From Shimia sp022448905 (GTDB lineage: Bacteria > Pseudomonadota > Alphaproteobacteria > Rhodobacterales > Rhodobacteraceae): a DNA stretch of 64,000 nucleotides. Shown here one piece after another: positions 42,368 through 51,058 of this stretch. The position numbers and the translations under genes are program-made. The stretch's first letter is position 1, and every line of letters starts with the position of its first letter. Location of the stretch: contig NZ_CP138953.1 in the NCBI RefSeq assembly GCF_047126315.1, positions 620,001 through 684,000 on the forward strand, read 5' to 3'. The notes below the pieces were generated by a model. It did no database searches and was not told the DNA's origin. It saw only the letters and a program-made list of their open reading frames with translations.

Positions 42368-43077
42368 GCCGTGGCTGCCTCTTGTGCCGCAACCAGCTCG
42401 GCCACACCTTTTTCCGCCAGATCCAGCAGTTCATTCATCTGCGCGCGGGAGTAAGTGGAACCTTCGGCCGACATCTGTGTTTCAATCATCTGACCGTTGG
42501 CCAGCATGATGAAGTTGCCGTCCACGCCCGCTTCGCTGTCTTCCGGATAATCCAGATCGAGCACCGGCTGACCGGCATAAATGCCGCAAGACACGGCGGT
42601 CACAGGATAAATCAGCGGATCGGTCACCACATCGCCAGCTTTCATCAGCTTGTTCACCGCCAAACGCAGCGCCACCCAGCCACCGGTGATGGAGGCACAG
42701 CGCGTGCCGCCATCGGCTTGGATCACATCACAGTCCACGGTGATCTGGCGCTCGCCCAAAGCAACACGGTCGACACCGGCGCGCAGAGAGCGGCCAATCA
42801 AACGCTGAATTTCAACGGTGCGACCACCCTGCTTACCGGCGGTCGCCTCACGGCGCATACGGGAGGAGGTGGAACGTGGCAGCATGCCATACTCTGCGGT
42901 CACCCAACCCAGACCGGAACCTTTGATAAACGGCGGCACACGCGGTTCCAAGGATGCTGTACACAGCACATGGGTGTCGCCCATCTTGATCAAACAGGAG
43001 CCTTCGGCGTGTTTGGTCACATTGGTTTCAATCGAGACTTCACGCATTTCGTTAAGCTGACGGCCGGAAGGGCGCAT
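42364..43077 (-). CDS. rph: Ribonuclease PH (237 aa)
   Basis: Phosphorolytic 3'-5' exoribonuclease that trims tRNA precursors. MRPSGRQLNEMREVSIETNV, then CTASLEPRVPPF, SSRMRREATAGKQGGRTVEIQRLIGRSLRAG and VDCDVIQADGGTRCASITG are characteristic, with phosphate-binding Arg residues retained. First gene of the rph-rdgB-hemW-ybaN run, divergent from hrcA across 116 bases. Confidence 0.98.
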   Translation of the reverse strand: MRPSGRQLNEMREVSIETNVTKHAEGSCLIKMGDTHVLCTASLEPRVPPFIKGSGLGWVTAEYGMLPRSTSSRMRREATAGKQGGRTVEIQRLIGRSLRAGVDRVALGERQITVDCDVIQADGGTRCASITGGWVALRLAVNKLMKAGDVVTDPLIYPVTAVSCGIYAGQPVLDLDYPEDSEAGVDGNFIMLANGQMIETQMSAEGSTYSRAQMNELLDLAEKGVAELVAAQEAATA

Positions 43078-43093
43078 GGCAAATATCCTTTTC

Positions 43094-43193
43094 TGGGTTT
43101 GGGCTGGGGATAACCGCGGGATAAGGTTGGACGCAACCCCGATTGACCTTTGCCTTTGAGGCTATTTTATTGAGAGGACAAAGGCACGGGCGA
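43094..43193. promoter_or_regulatory. Divergent promoter region of rph and hrcA
   Basis: Holds a candidate promoter for hrcA: TTGACC at 43143-43148 and TTTTAT at 43165-43170 (16-base spacer). It could be sigma-70 or a heat-shock promoter. No CIRCE element is present. Confidence 0.3.
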
Positions 43194-44258
43194 ATGACAG
43201 ACAGCAGCAAAATTCTCGCAGAAATGAATGACCGCAGCCGCGAGGTGTTTCGCCGCGTGGTCGAAGGCTACCTGGAAACCGGCGATCCGGTGGGCAGCCG
43301 CACGTTGACCCGCACTTTGTCGGAGAAAGTCAGCGCCGCCACCATTCGAAATGTGATGCAGGACCTGGAGTTTCTCGGGCTCCTGGACAGCCCGCACGTC
43401 TCTGCCGGTCGCGTACCAACTCAACAAGGGCTGCGTATGTTTGTCGATGGTCTGCTTGAAGTGGGCGATCTGGATCGGGGTGATCGCAAGAAAATCGACG
43501 CCACCATGGGCGATGCGGATGGCGATGTCTCCAACATGCTTGACCGTGTTTCTACCGCGCTATCTGGCGTGACCCAAGGCGCCTCACTTGTGTTGGCGCC
43601 TAAACATGAAGCGCCGATCAAACACATTGAGTTTGTCAGCCTTGGTGCCGACCGTGCGCTGGTGGTGCTGGTTTTTGCTGACGGACATGTGGAAAACCGT
43701 CTGTTCACACCGCCGCCCGGCCAGACTCCCAGCTCCATGCGCGAAGCAGCCAATTTTCTCAACGCCGTTGCCGAAGGCCGCACGCTGAGTGACCTGGGCA
43801 AAGCCGTGCAGGAAGAGATCACAAAACGCCGTCAGGAAATCGACAGTCTTGCTGCGGACCTGGTGGAAAACGGCCTTGCCCTTTGGGCCAATGAGGAAGG
43901 TCAACAAGAGCGCCTGATTGTGCGGGGCCGCTCGAATCTGCTTGGCACCGATGAGGAAGAACAGGACCTCGAACGCATCCGCACGTTGTTTGATGACCTC
44001 GAACGTAAACGAGACATTGCTGATTTTCTCGAATTGGCTGAACAGGGCGACGGCGTGCGCATTTTTATTGGCTCTGAGAACAAACTTTTTTCACTTTCGG
44101 GTTCCTCTTTGGTGGTGTCTCCCTATATGAACGCTGATCGAAAGATCGTGGGTGCTGTTGGGGTCATTGGACCCAAGCGCCTGAACTATGGACGCATCGT
44201 GCCGATCGTGGATTACACGGCACAACTGGTCGGGAAACTCATCACCGACCGCGGTTAG
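43194..44258 (+). CDS. hrcA: Heat-inducible transcription repressor HrcA (354 aa)
   Basis: Represses groE/dnaK-type operons through the CIRCE inverted repeat, with GroEL as its folding cofactor. N-terminal winged helix: EMNDRSREVFRRVVEGYLETGDPVGSRTL and SAATIRNVMQDLEFLGLLDSPHVSAGRVP. The GAF-like effector domain and C-terminal GVIGPKRLNYGRIVPIVDYTAQ are typical. ATG 43194 is chosen to give MTDSSKILAEMNDRS; the open frame from 43143 lies in the promoter. grpE follows after nine bases, forming an hrcA-grpE heat-shock unit. Confidence 0.97.
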   Translation: MTDSSKILAEMNDRSREVFRRVVEGYLETGDPVGSRTLTRTLSEKVSAATIRNVMQDLEFLGLLDSPHVSAGRVPTQQGLRMFVDGLLEVGDLDRGDRKKIDATMGDADGDVSNMLDRVSTALSGVTQGASLVLAPKHEAPIKHIEFVSLGADRALVVLVFADGHVENRLFTPPPGQTPSSMREAANFLNAVAEGRTLSDLGKAVQEEITKRRQEIDSLAADLVENGLALWANEEGQQERLIVRGRSNLLGTDEEEQDLERIRTLFDDLERKRDIADFLELAEQGDGVRIFIGSENKLFSLSGSSLVVSPYMNADRKIVGAVGVIGPKRLNYGRIVPIVDYTAQLVGKLITDRG

Positions 44259-44267
44259 AGGTGGATT

Positions 44268-44828
44268 ATGGCTGAGCCGAAAGACAACGAGTTTCTGGAC
44301 GACATCGCAGATGCTGAAGCAGAAGAATTTGCTGCCAGCTTGGACGAACTCGAAGATGAAGCTGTTGAGCTGGATGAGCTGCGTGCCGAACGCGACGAGT
44401 TAAAAGACCGCTGGATGCGCGCGCTGGCCGATGCGGAAAACGCCCGCAAACGCGGTGACAAAGCCCGCCGGGACGCCGAGCAATACGGTGGTTCCAAACT
44501 GGCCCGTGACATGCTGCCTGTGTTTGACAACATGAAGCGCGCGGTTGAGACCATCACGGACGAGCAGAAGGAAGCCTCTGCGGCGCTGATCGAAGGCATC
44601 GAGCTCACCATGCGCGAGCTGCTGAAAACCTTCTCCAAACATGGCATCGAAGTGATTTCGCCAGAAGTGGGCGACAAGTTCGATCCAAACGTGCACGAAG
44701 CCATGTTTGAAGCGCCTGTCCCTAACACCAAAGCGGGTGACATCATTCAGGTCTCTGCCCAAGGCTTCATGCTGCATGACCGCCTGCTGCGCCCCGCGCA
44801 AGTTGGCGTCAGCTCGAACCCGGGCTAA
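44268..44828 (+). CDS. grpE: Nucleotide exchange factor GrpE (186 aa)
   Basis: Dimeric exchange factor for DnaK. Acidic coiled-coil N-terminus (roughly residues 8-75, rich in Glu/Asp/Leu, including AELDELRAERDELKDRWMRA-type heptads), then ADAENARKRGDKARRDAEQYG and the beta-domain GDKFDPNVHEAMFEAPVPNTKAGDI, the GrpE signature. dnaK is not nearby. An intrinsic terminator follows 27 bases after the stop. Confidence 0.97.
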   Translation: MAEPKDNEFLDDIADAEAEEFAASLDELEDEAVELDELRAERDELKDRWMRALADAENARKRGDKARRDAEQYGGSKLARDMLPVFDNMKRAVETITDEQKEASAALIEGIELTMRELLKTFSKHGIEVISPEVGDKFDPNVHEAMFEAPVPNTKAGDIIQVSAQGFMLHDRLLRPAQVGVSSNPG

Positions 44829-44855
44829 ACAGAACGCAAAATGCTTGCTACAAAG

Positions 44856-44878
44856 CTCCCGAATTTTCGGGAGTTTTT
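44856..44878 (+). terminator. Intrinsic terminator of hrcA-grpE, abutting the next start codon
   Basis: Perfect 8-bp stem CTCCCGAA / TTCGGGAG with a 2-base loop and five T. The T-run ends three bases before the TTG start of the TPM-domain gene. Confidence 0.88.
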
Positions 44879-44881
44879 CTT

Positions 44882-45931
44882 TTGCGCCACCTCACTTTTG
44901 CTTTTCTTTTCTTGTCTCTTTTGTCCGGTCCGCTTTTTGCGGTGACCTATCCGGACCGGATAGATCGGTATCTAAACGATTATGCCGATGTGCTCACCCC
45001 GGCACAGGAACAGACTATCCGTAAAAAGTTGGTGGAGCTCATGACGGAACGGGATGTCGAGTTTACCGTTCTGACCATAAACAACATGTTCAATTATGGG
45101 CATGGGGGACAGATCGAGCCTTACGCTACTGATCTGTTTAACACTTGGGGGATCGGCGATTCAGAGCGCAATGATGGCCTGCTGATGCTCATCTCAGTTG
45201 AGGATCGCCTCATGCGGATTGAGGTAGGGTCCGTCTATGGGGCGAGTCTCAACGATCCGATGAAAACCATCATCGACCGCGACATCACCCCCAAATTCAA
45301 AACGGGTCTTTTCTTTGAAGGCATAGATGCGGGTGTTTCCGAAGTCATCCAAGAGGTCACCGGAACTTGGCCGGGCGAGTTTCAAGCAAGCGGTAGCGAA
45401 AAGATTTATAATGCATCTCGCCGGTGGTTTGATCGGCTTGGGGCGTGGATTTATGCCTTATTAGTACCTGTTATTGGCGGCTTTTCGATGCTCATTCGAC
45501 GGTGGCAGCGCAATCGTCCACGGCGCTGTCCGCATGACGGTTCCAAGATGGAGCGCATGGACGAGGACTGGGATGATCAGCACCTTCAGCCGGGGCAAAT
45601 CACTGAGGAAAAACTCAAAAGCGTGGACTATGACGTTTGGCAATGCATGCGCTGCGATCATCAAACGATCGAAGCCTACAAAGGTTGGTTCTCTCGCTAC
45701 AGCGCCTGTCGGTCCTGCGGGAACAAAACGGTTGAGTCCGACGCGACAGTTCTGGAATACGCTACCACCAGCTCCACTGGTCTAAAGAGGATCGACTACA
45801 GCTGTCTCCACTGCAACGATCACTGGTCACTGCGCAAAACCATTCCTCGCAAATCCTCGTCCAGTTCGTCGTCAGGCGGTTCTTCTGGCGGAGGGAGTTC
45901 ATCGGGTGGCGGCGCATCCGGTAGCTGGTGA
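44882..45931 (+). CDS. TPM-domain membrane protein with zinc-ribbon-like region (349 aa)
   Basis: Signal peptide (FAFLFLSLLSGPLFAVTYP), then a TPM domain (about residues 25-155: YADVLTPAQEQTIRKKLVEL, WGIGDSERNDGLLMLISVED, MRIEVG), an envelope domain implicated in photosystem II repair in plants and of unclear role in bacteria. A transmembrane segment near residue 190 (IYALLVPVIGGFSML) is followed by a cytoplasmic part with four Cys pairs or singles: CPHDG, CMRCDH, CRSCGNK and CLHCND, a likely metal-binding ribbon. The C-terminus is Ser/Gly-rich and ends SGSW, as usual for the family. TTG 44882 lies directly behind the grpE terminator. Confidence 0.85.
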   Translation: MRHLTFAFLFLSLLSGPLFAVTYPDRIDRYLNDYADVLTPAQEQTIRKKLVELMTERDVEFTVLTINNMFNYGHGGQIEPYATDLFNTWGIGDSERNDGLLMLISVEDRLMRIEVGSVYGASLNDPMKTIIDRDITPKFKTGLFFEGIDAGVSEVIQEVTGTWPGEFQASGSEKIYNASRRWFDRLGAWIYALLVPVIGGFSMLIRRWQRNRPRRCPHDGSKMERMDEDWDDQHLQPGQITEEKLKSVDYDVWQCMRCDHQTIEAYKGWFSRYSACRSCGNKTVESDATVLEYATTSSTGLKRIDYSCLHCNDHWSLRKTIPRKSSSSSSSGGSSGGGSSSGGGASGSW

Positions 45932-46082
45932 GACTTGGCCACGTAAGTCTATCCGGGACTCGCCAAGCGTTCCTCTTGCGTTGTTTAGGCTTATGTGGTG
46001 AATGATTGAACAGGTAAACCGCCGTTTTCTTTATAGCTATTTTTGACTAAATTTTCGGACCCCAAAAAGAGACTTCAAGGTT
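45932..46082. other. Intergenic region at the core/accessory boundary
   Basis: 150 bases between the TPM gene and the polysaccharide locus. Base composition becomes clearly more A/T-rich here (TAGCTATTTTTGACTAAATT segment). It probably holds the promoter of the locus; I cannot place a -35/-10 pair with confidence. Confidence 0.4.
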
Positions 46083-48605
46083 TTGCGCCAACAGATTTCA
46101 GCTCTATTTTCCAGGTTTTTTGTTCAGCACTTTTCCGTTTCAGGTCGGGCTACAACCTGGCGAGGGCCTGGGCGCGTTGTTTTGGGGTCGTTAGATGTTC
46201 TTTCAATTGAGAAAGGGCATCTGAGGCTAGCTGGCTGGCTCAATGCACGTTCGGGCACACTTCATGTCGGTGGGCGCCAAGTTGATATCGCAGTTGGTTT
46301 GCGTAGAGAAGACGTCGCGCAAGTCTATGGGCTCGACCCTGAAGTTGGTTTTGATTTGACGGTCCCTCTGGGTGAACTGACCGTTAGGGACTTGCGCAGC
46401 ATTCGAGTGCAAATCCGCGGTCAAGGAGGCGCCGAAAAAACGTATTGGAAGGTGCTCCGTTTTCGCAGAATTTGGTGGACGAGATTTGTGATTAAGGCAA
46501 AGTTTTTCTTTGCTTTTCTCCGTTTAAGTCCGGCATGTTTGGGTTGGTTTATGACGCGAGATCCTCGATTCCGCGCGCAGATAAAACGGGGCCTAAACCT
46601 TCAAACCTATACGATTGCGAAGTCTTTGGACGAGCGAATTTTTTATCCTGCGCCGAAGACAATCAACGCGGTGTCAAAAGCCAAGTGTGTGACAATTATT
46701 GTTCCTATCTATAATGCTTTTGACCTGTTGCCGGAAATGTTGAACAGGATTGATAAACACACGGATCAACCATGGCGTCTTGTGATAATCGAGGATGCAT
46801 CCCCAGATCGCCGGGTACGACCCTTTTTGCGCGATTGGGTAGAGTCCGCGATGCAACGTGGGCGACAGGTGTTCATGCTGGAGAACGGAGTGAACCAAGG
46901 GTTCATTAAAAGTGTTAACCGGGGATTTGAGGTGGCTCTGGAATGGGACGATCCGGTTATCCTGCTCAATTCCGACGCATTTGTACCTGCCGGTTGGAGT
47001 CGCCGACTTTTAGGACCAATATTGGAGTCTGATGATGTTGCTACCACCACTCCGATGTCCAACGACGCGGAAATTTTTAACGTTCCAGTAACTTGCGTTC
47101 GCAGTGATCTTCCGGAAGGAGCAGTTGATTCCATCGATTTGGTGGCCAGAGGACTAAACGGTGCCATTGAGTTGACTGAAGCGCCGACAGGAGTTGGTTT
47201 CTGTATGGGAATTAGCGTTGAATTTTTGCGGAAAATCCCGAGTTTCGATGCGGTTTTTGGTCGAGGATATGGCGAGGAAGTTGATTGGTGTCAGCGCGCA
47301 CGAAATCTGGGCGGGAGACACTTAGGAGTACCCAACCTTTTTGTTGAGCACAGGGGCGGACAGAGTTTCGGCAGTGAAGAAAAACTGGCGTTAGTAACGG
47401 CCAACAATGCAATTATCTCTGAGAGGTATTTGGGCTATGACTCTGAAGTGCAAAACTTTATTGCCAACGACCCAATGAGATCTGTGAGGTTGGCGCTAGG
47501 GATGGCCTGGGCAACAGCAGTAACGCCTGAAGACCAGAGCGTGTCTGTTTACATTGCACATAGTTTAGGAGGGGGGGCAGAGCATTATCTCAAAGACCGA
47601 ATTTCGCGCACTCACTTAGATCAAGGAGTGCCCGCAGTGGTCTTGCGGCTTGGAGGGGCAGTGCGTTGGCAAGTTGAGCTGATTACGTCTCTCGGAACGG
47701 TTGCCGCTACGACTCAAGATTTCGAGACGGTGTTGGAGCTGCTTTCTCCGTTAACTCGCAGGCGCGTAGTATACTCATGTGGCGTTGGCCACCCAAATCC
47801 AATGAACCTACCAGACGAGTTGTTACGTCTTAACGCAGATGGCCGACACCCCATTGAAATTCTGTTTCACGATTTCTTTCCAATTTCACCATCATACACT
47901 TTGCTGGATAGTGATGGTGTTTTCAGGGGAACACCAATAGCTGAGTGGACTGACAGAGCCCATAGTCAGCGGTCGCCGGGTGGTCAAATCCATAGTCTCG
48001 CAGAGTGGCAGTCCCGATGGGGAAGGGTTGTCGATTTGGCGGAAAGCTTGATTGTTTTTTCCAACGATAGCTCCAAGCACGTGCAAACCGCTTACCCCAA
48101 TGCCGTTGATAAAATTCGCATTGCACCGCACGGATTGCTTTCGAAACTGCCGGTACTGCCAACTCCTACTGTAAAGCGTCCTGTGGTCGCCGTTTTGGGG
48201 AACATTGGCTTCCAAAAAGGGGCGGCTTTGTTGAAAGGTCTTAGTGAAGACTTGGACAAGCTGGGGGTAGGTTTGGTTGTGCTCGGAAACGTTGACCCGG
48301 CCTATCTGCCGTTGCCCCTCGCTCAGGTCCATGGAGGGTATGTTTTGGACAAACTGCCTGAATTGGTAGCACAGTATGGTATTACAGATTGGCTAATTCC
48401 TTCGATTTGGCCGGAAACCTTTTCTTATACAACACATGAGGCTTTAGCTACGGGTTACCCCGTTCATGCTTTTGACATTGGTGCGCAAGGAGAGGTGGTT
48501 GCACGGTCCCCATCCGGTAATGTAGTGGGGTTTCATCCAGACACCGAACCTGGGAAAAGTCTGGCGGTGCATTTTGAAAAATATTTTTTAGAACGGAAAA
48601 TCTAG
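46083..48605 (+). CDS. Two-domain glycosyltransferase, GT2 fused to GT4-like (840 aa)
   Basis: Residues 1-190: an N-terminal module (GHLRLAGWLNARSGTLHVGG, LRREDVAQVYGLDPEVGFDL) that looks like a beta-sandwich found in Roseobacter surface-polysaccharide enzymes. From about 200: GT2 domain with TIIVPIYNAFDLLPEMLN, VIIEDASPD and ILLNSDAFVPAGW (D-x-D-like metal site). From about 487: GT-B part VYIAHSLGGGAEHYL, with VVAVLGNIGFQKGAALL near 697 and WPETFSYTTHEALATGYPV near 775 (the E-x7-E of GT4). The protein may add two sugars in sequence. Start TTG 46083 is weakly supported. No transmembrane segment of note. Confidence 0.85.
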   Translation: MRQQISALFSRFFVQHFSVSGRATTWRGPGRVVLGSLDVLSIEKGHLRLAGWLNARSGTLHVGGRQVDIAVGLRREDVAQVYGLDPEVGFDLTVPLGELTVRDLRSIRVQIRGQGGAEKTYWKVLRFRRIWWTRFVIKAKFFFAFLRLSPACLGWFMTRDPRFRAQIKRGLNLQTYTIAKSLDERIFYPAPKTINAVSKAKCVTIIVPIYNAFDLLPEMLNRIDKHTDQPWRLVIIEDASPDRRVRPFLRDWVESAMQRGRQVFMLENGVNQGFIKSVNRGFEVALEWDDPVILLNSDAFVPAGWSRRLLGPILESDDVATTTPMSNDAEIFNVPVTCVRSDLPEGAVDSIDLVARGLNGAIELTEAPTGVGFCMGISVEFLRKIPSFDAVFGRGYGEEVDWCQRARNLGGRHLGVPNLFVEHRGGQSFGSEEKLALVTANNAIISERYLGYDSEVQNFIANDPMRSVRLALGMAWATAVTPEDQSVSVYIAHSLGGGAEHYLKDRISRTHLDQGVPAVVLRLGGAVRWQVELITSLGTVAATTQDFETVLELLSPLTRRRVVYSCGVGHPNPMNLPDELLRLNADGRHPIEILFHDFFPISPSYTLLDSDGVFRGTPIAEWTDRAHSQRSPGGQIHSLAEWQSRWGRVVDLAESLIVFSNDSSKHVQTAYPNAVDKIRIAPHGLLSKLPVLPTPTVKRPVVAVLGNIGFQKGAALLKGLSEDLDKLGVGLVVLGNVDPAYLPLPLAQVHGGYVLDKLPELVAQYGITDWLIPSIWPETFSYTTHEALATGYPVHAFDIGAQGEVVARSPSGNVVGFHPDTEPGKSLAVHFEKYFLERKI

Positions 48606-48609
48606 AAGC

Positions 48610-49344
48610 ATGAAACCCAAATCTGTTTCCATTCGATCTCTGAAGTCTCGAGGCATCGAAGTCCTAAACCGAGGTGGTCTTAGTGTTACACTTCCACATC
48701 ACACTGTTTTGGAGGCCCCAGGCAGTCTGAAATGGACGCAATATGAGCACTCAATCGAACTCGGTGCCTTTTCTTACCAAGTATCTGGATACTGCTTCGC
48801 CGCTCGAATAGGTCGTTACTGTTCTATGGGCGAAAACGTTCAGATTGGCCGTCAAAATCACCCTACCTCTTGGGTGTCTACTAGTCCTGCTTTCTATCTG
48901 AGGGATGGATTATTTGACCTTCCAGATAAGGGCTTTTCTGGAGCGTCAGAGTACCACAAATATAAGTTTGAGTTTGAAGGGCCGCCTACGAATGTACGTA
49001 TAACAAAAATTCGCAACGATGTTTGGGTGGGACACGGGGCATACATAAAGGCGGGTGTCACGATTGGCGATGGAGCGATTGTCGCTGCTCATTCAGTCGT
49101 AACCAAAGACGTGCCGCCTTATTCAGTTGTGGCTGGAAACCCCGCCGTGATCAAAAAAATGCGTGTGGCCCCAAAGTTAATTTCACCACTACTTCGGTCA
49201 CGTTGGTGGAGGTATGCTCCTTGGCAAATCGATCATCTTGATCCATCCGATCCCGCAGAGTTTGTGCGAGGCATTAATCAGATGGCGAGTGATGGAGTGG
49301 AGGCCTATCCTTTTGACAAAGTCGACCTTCGTTTAGGATTGTAA
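48610..49344 (+). CDS. Hexapeptide-repeat O-acetyltransferase, CatB-like (244 aa)
   Basis: Left-handed beta-helix acyltransferase. Repeats are visible in two blocks: RIGRYCSMGENVQIGRQNHP (residues about 65-85) and VWVGHGAYIKAGVTIGDGAI, then VVTKDVPPYSVVAGNPAVIK, the CatB/xenobiotic acetyltransferase signature. The central His of GRQNHPTSW corresponds to the catalytic position. In a polysaccharide locus the likely role is O- or N-acetylation of a sugar. It starts five bases after the GT2-GT4 gene and is followed six bases later by a sulfotransferase gene. Confidence 0.88.
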   Translation: MKPKSVSIRSLKSRGIEVLNRGGLSVTLPHHTVLEAPGSLKWTQYEHSIELGAFSYQVSGYCFAARIGRYCSMGENVQIGRQNHPTSWVSTSPAFYLRDGLFDLPDKGFSGASEYHKYKFEFEGPPTNVRITKIRNDVWVGHGAYIKAGVTIGDGAIVAAHSVVTKDVPPYSVVAGNPAVIKKMRVAPKLISPLLRSRWWRYAPWQIDHLDPSDPAEFVRGINQMASDGVEAYPFDKVDLRLGL

Positions 49345-49349
49345 GCGCT

Positions 49350-50105
49350 ATGAACAAGCGCACGGTTGTATTCTTACATATTCCGAAAACCGCAGGTCAA
49401 ACCGTTCATTCCGAGTTGGTGCGTGTGGTCGGTAAGCGCGCCACGAGCCCTGTGAGAGTACATACTCAGGCGTCACCCACAGAGCAGTTTCCATCGGGGT
49501 TCCGGCTATACTCTGGACATTTGGATTGGATTTGTTTGAACTCCTTGCCGCACGATCGGTTTGTGTTCTCAGTTCTTCGAGATCCCAGAGAACGAATTGC
49601 ATCGTTCTACTTTTATTTATTGGATAAGGCTGAGAAGCTTAGTCCAAAGTCTCTGCTTTTGCCTGAAAACACAGGAATGCGGAACATTCTGAGGCATAGC
49701 ACAGACGATTACTTTTTCAGCGGATCGCCTCAGTGGCGACGATTCATTCGTGATCACTTTGACAATTTTTATACGGCGTATTTCGCGACACGAAAAATGC
49801 GTGGATGGAGTGAGATATCAAAATTAAAAAAAACAGAACGCATGGGGTTGGCATTGGCTGGTGCAAAGGAGCTGGATGGAGTTTACGACGTCAAGGATTT
49901 AGCGCGATTGGAAGCTGATCTTCTCGACGTATTGGGCAAGTCAGTAAATCTGGTCAACAATCGCGTGAACCCGGGACCGCATAAAATAGGCAATGAACGT
50001 TGGCCTGAACTGATGGCCAGACTGGAAAGTGATGAAAGTGTTTCCAGATTAGAGAAAATGGCAAACTTGGATACGAAACTGATGTCGCGTTTGTTGGTGT
50101 GCTAA
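49350..50105 (+). CDS. Sulfotransferase-family protein (251 aa)
   Basis: P-loop sulfotransferase fold. The 5'-phosphosulfate (PAPS) motif is VVFLHIPKTAGQTVHSEL (Lys13), and RFVFSVLRDPRERIASFYFY contains the 3'-phosphate-binding Arg/Ser. YSGHLDWICLNSLPHD resembles the carbohydrate sulfotransferase group that modifies exported glycans. Probably transfers sulfate from PAPS to a polysaccharide. Its 3' end overlaps the convergent GT2 by four bases. Composition is A/T-rich relative to the core. Confidence 0.85.
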   Translation: MNKRTVVFLHIPKTAGQTVHSELVRVVGKRATSPVRVHTQASPTEQFPSGFRLYSGHLDWICLNSLPHDRFVFSVLRDPRERIASFYFYLLDKAEKLSPKSLLLPENTGMRNILRHSTDDYFFSGSPQWRRFIRDHFDNFYTAYFATRKMRGWSEISKLKKTERMGLALAGAKELDGVYDVKDLARLEADLLDVLGKSVNLVNNRVNPGPHKIGNERWPELMARLESDESVSRLEKMANLDTKLMSRLLVC

Positions 50106-51043
50106 ATTCGGCGTGTTGCAGCCAAAATCTGAAGAACTCGATCGCCCTTCCATGTTTGGCGGTAAAGGCCGATATCGAGTGGGGTTGGCCTTCTTCCGAG
50201 AGCTTTGCGCCACGAAATAGTCGCGTTCAACTGTGCTCTTGCCTCAGAAGTTAAATGCTCCTTTGAAGCTTCCAATGCAGTGAGGTTTGCATCCATCCAA
50301 AGTGCGTATGTCCCATTCTTGAGCATTTCTGCTCGCTTGAACATTTGACGGTCGCCAGCTCCGAGGAGGTTTCTACGGTGCTGGCGATAGAGGATGCTTG
50401 GCTCAGGATCATTGAAGATATGCAGACCAGCCCCGCTGGCTAACAAATAGATCCACCAGTCGTGGAACGGCACATTTTGGGCTTCTGTCGACAAATCTCG
50501 AATAAGGTCGGTTGCCCCGGGAGTAAGAACAAGAGTGTTGCCCGCTAGGACGTTTTGTACCAACGCGTTACCGAAACCCAGGGGGCGATTAATTAGAGGC
50601 GATGGTCCGAGCTCCTTGCCGGCAGCGTTTATGTGAATGCTACGGCTCGCATATACACCGCATCTAACGTCCTTAAGGTGTGCAACGGCTCGAGACAGTT
50701 TTTGCGGCAGCCAAATGTCGTCCTGATCAGAGAAGGCTACCCACTGTCCAGCCAATTCTGGGTTTGCGAGAAGTGAGAGAAAGTTCGCTGCGGCACCGCG
50801 CTTCGGCCCCTTGACCGGTGTCATTGTGCGATCGGAATTTGACGTGCAAAAGTTCTCAAGCTGTCCGAAAGTCTCGTCGTTAGAATGGTCGTCGCTTAGC
50901 CACAGGCGCCAGTCTGTGTGATCCTGGTCCAAAATCGACTGCAGCTGGGGAGCCAAAAACGGGGCGCCGTTAAAAGTACACATCAGTATGTTAATCTTTG
51001 GCACGAGAGCATTCCCAAATGGGCACTGGCGGTTTGCCGGCAC
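50102..51043 (-). CDS. GT2 glycosyltransferase (313 aa, start uncertain)
   Basis: GT-A fold, rhamnosyltransferase-like: INILMCTFNGAPFLAPQLQS, WLSDDHSNDET and VAFSDQDDIWLPQKLSRAV (D-Q-D-D metal site), then GNTLVLTPGATDLIRDL and PFHDWWIYLLASG, typical of dTDP-rhamnosyl or related transferases. It is the only gene of this locus on the minus strand before the IS. The frame opens at 51043, but GTG 51004 (MPKINILMCTFNG) fits the family start better. Substrate unknown. Confidence 0.85.
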   Translation of the reverse strand: MPANRQCPFGNALVPKINILMCTFNGAPFLAPQLQSILDQDHTDWRLWLSDDHSNDETFGQLENFCTSNSDRTMTPVKGPKRGAAANFLSLLANPELAGQWVAFSDQDDIWLPQKLSRAVAHLKDVRCGVYASRSIHINAAGKELGPSPLINRPLGFGNALVQNVLAGNTLVLTPGATDLIRDLSTEAQNVPFHDWWIYLLASGAGLHIFNDPEPSILYRQHRRNLLGAGDRQMFKRAEMLKNGTYALWMDANLTALEASKEHLTSEARAQLNATISWRKALGRRPTPLDIGLYRQTWKGDRVLQILAATRRI

Positions 51044-51058
51044 CTTATGTAGAATCTA

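Noticed and set aside
43094..43193. CIRCE operator upstream of hrcA
   Set aside because: No TTAGCACTC/GAGTGCTAA inverted repeat is present, so autoregulation by HrcA is not supported.
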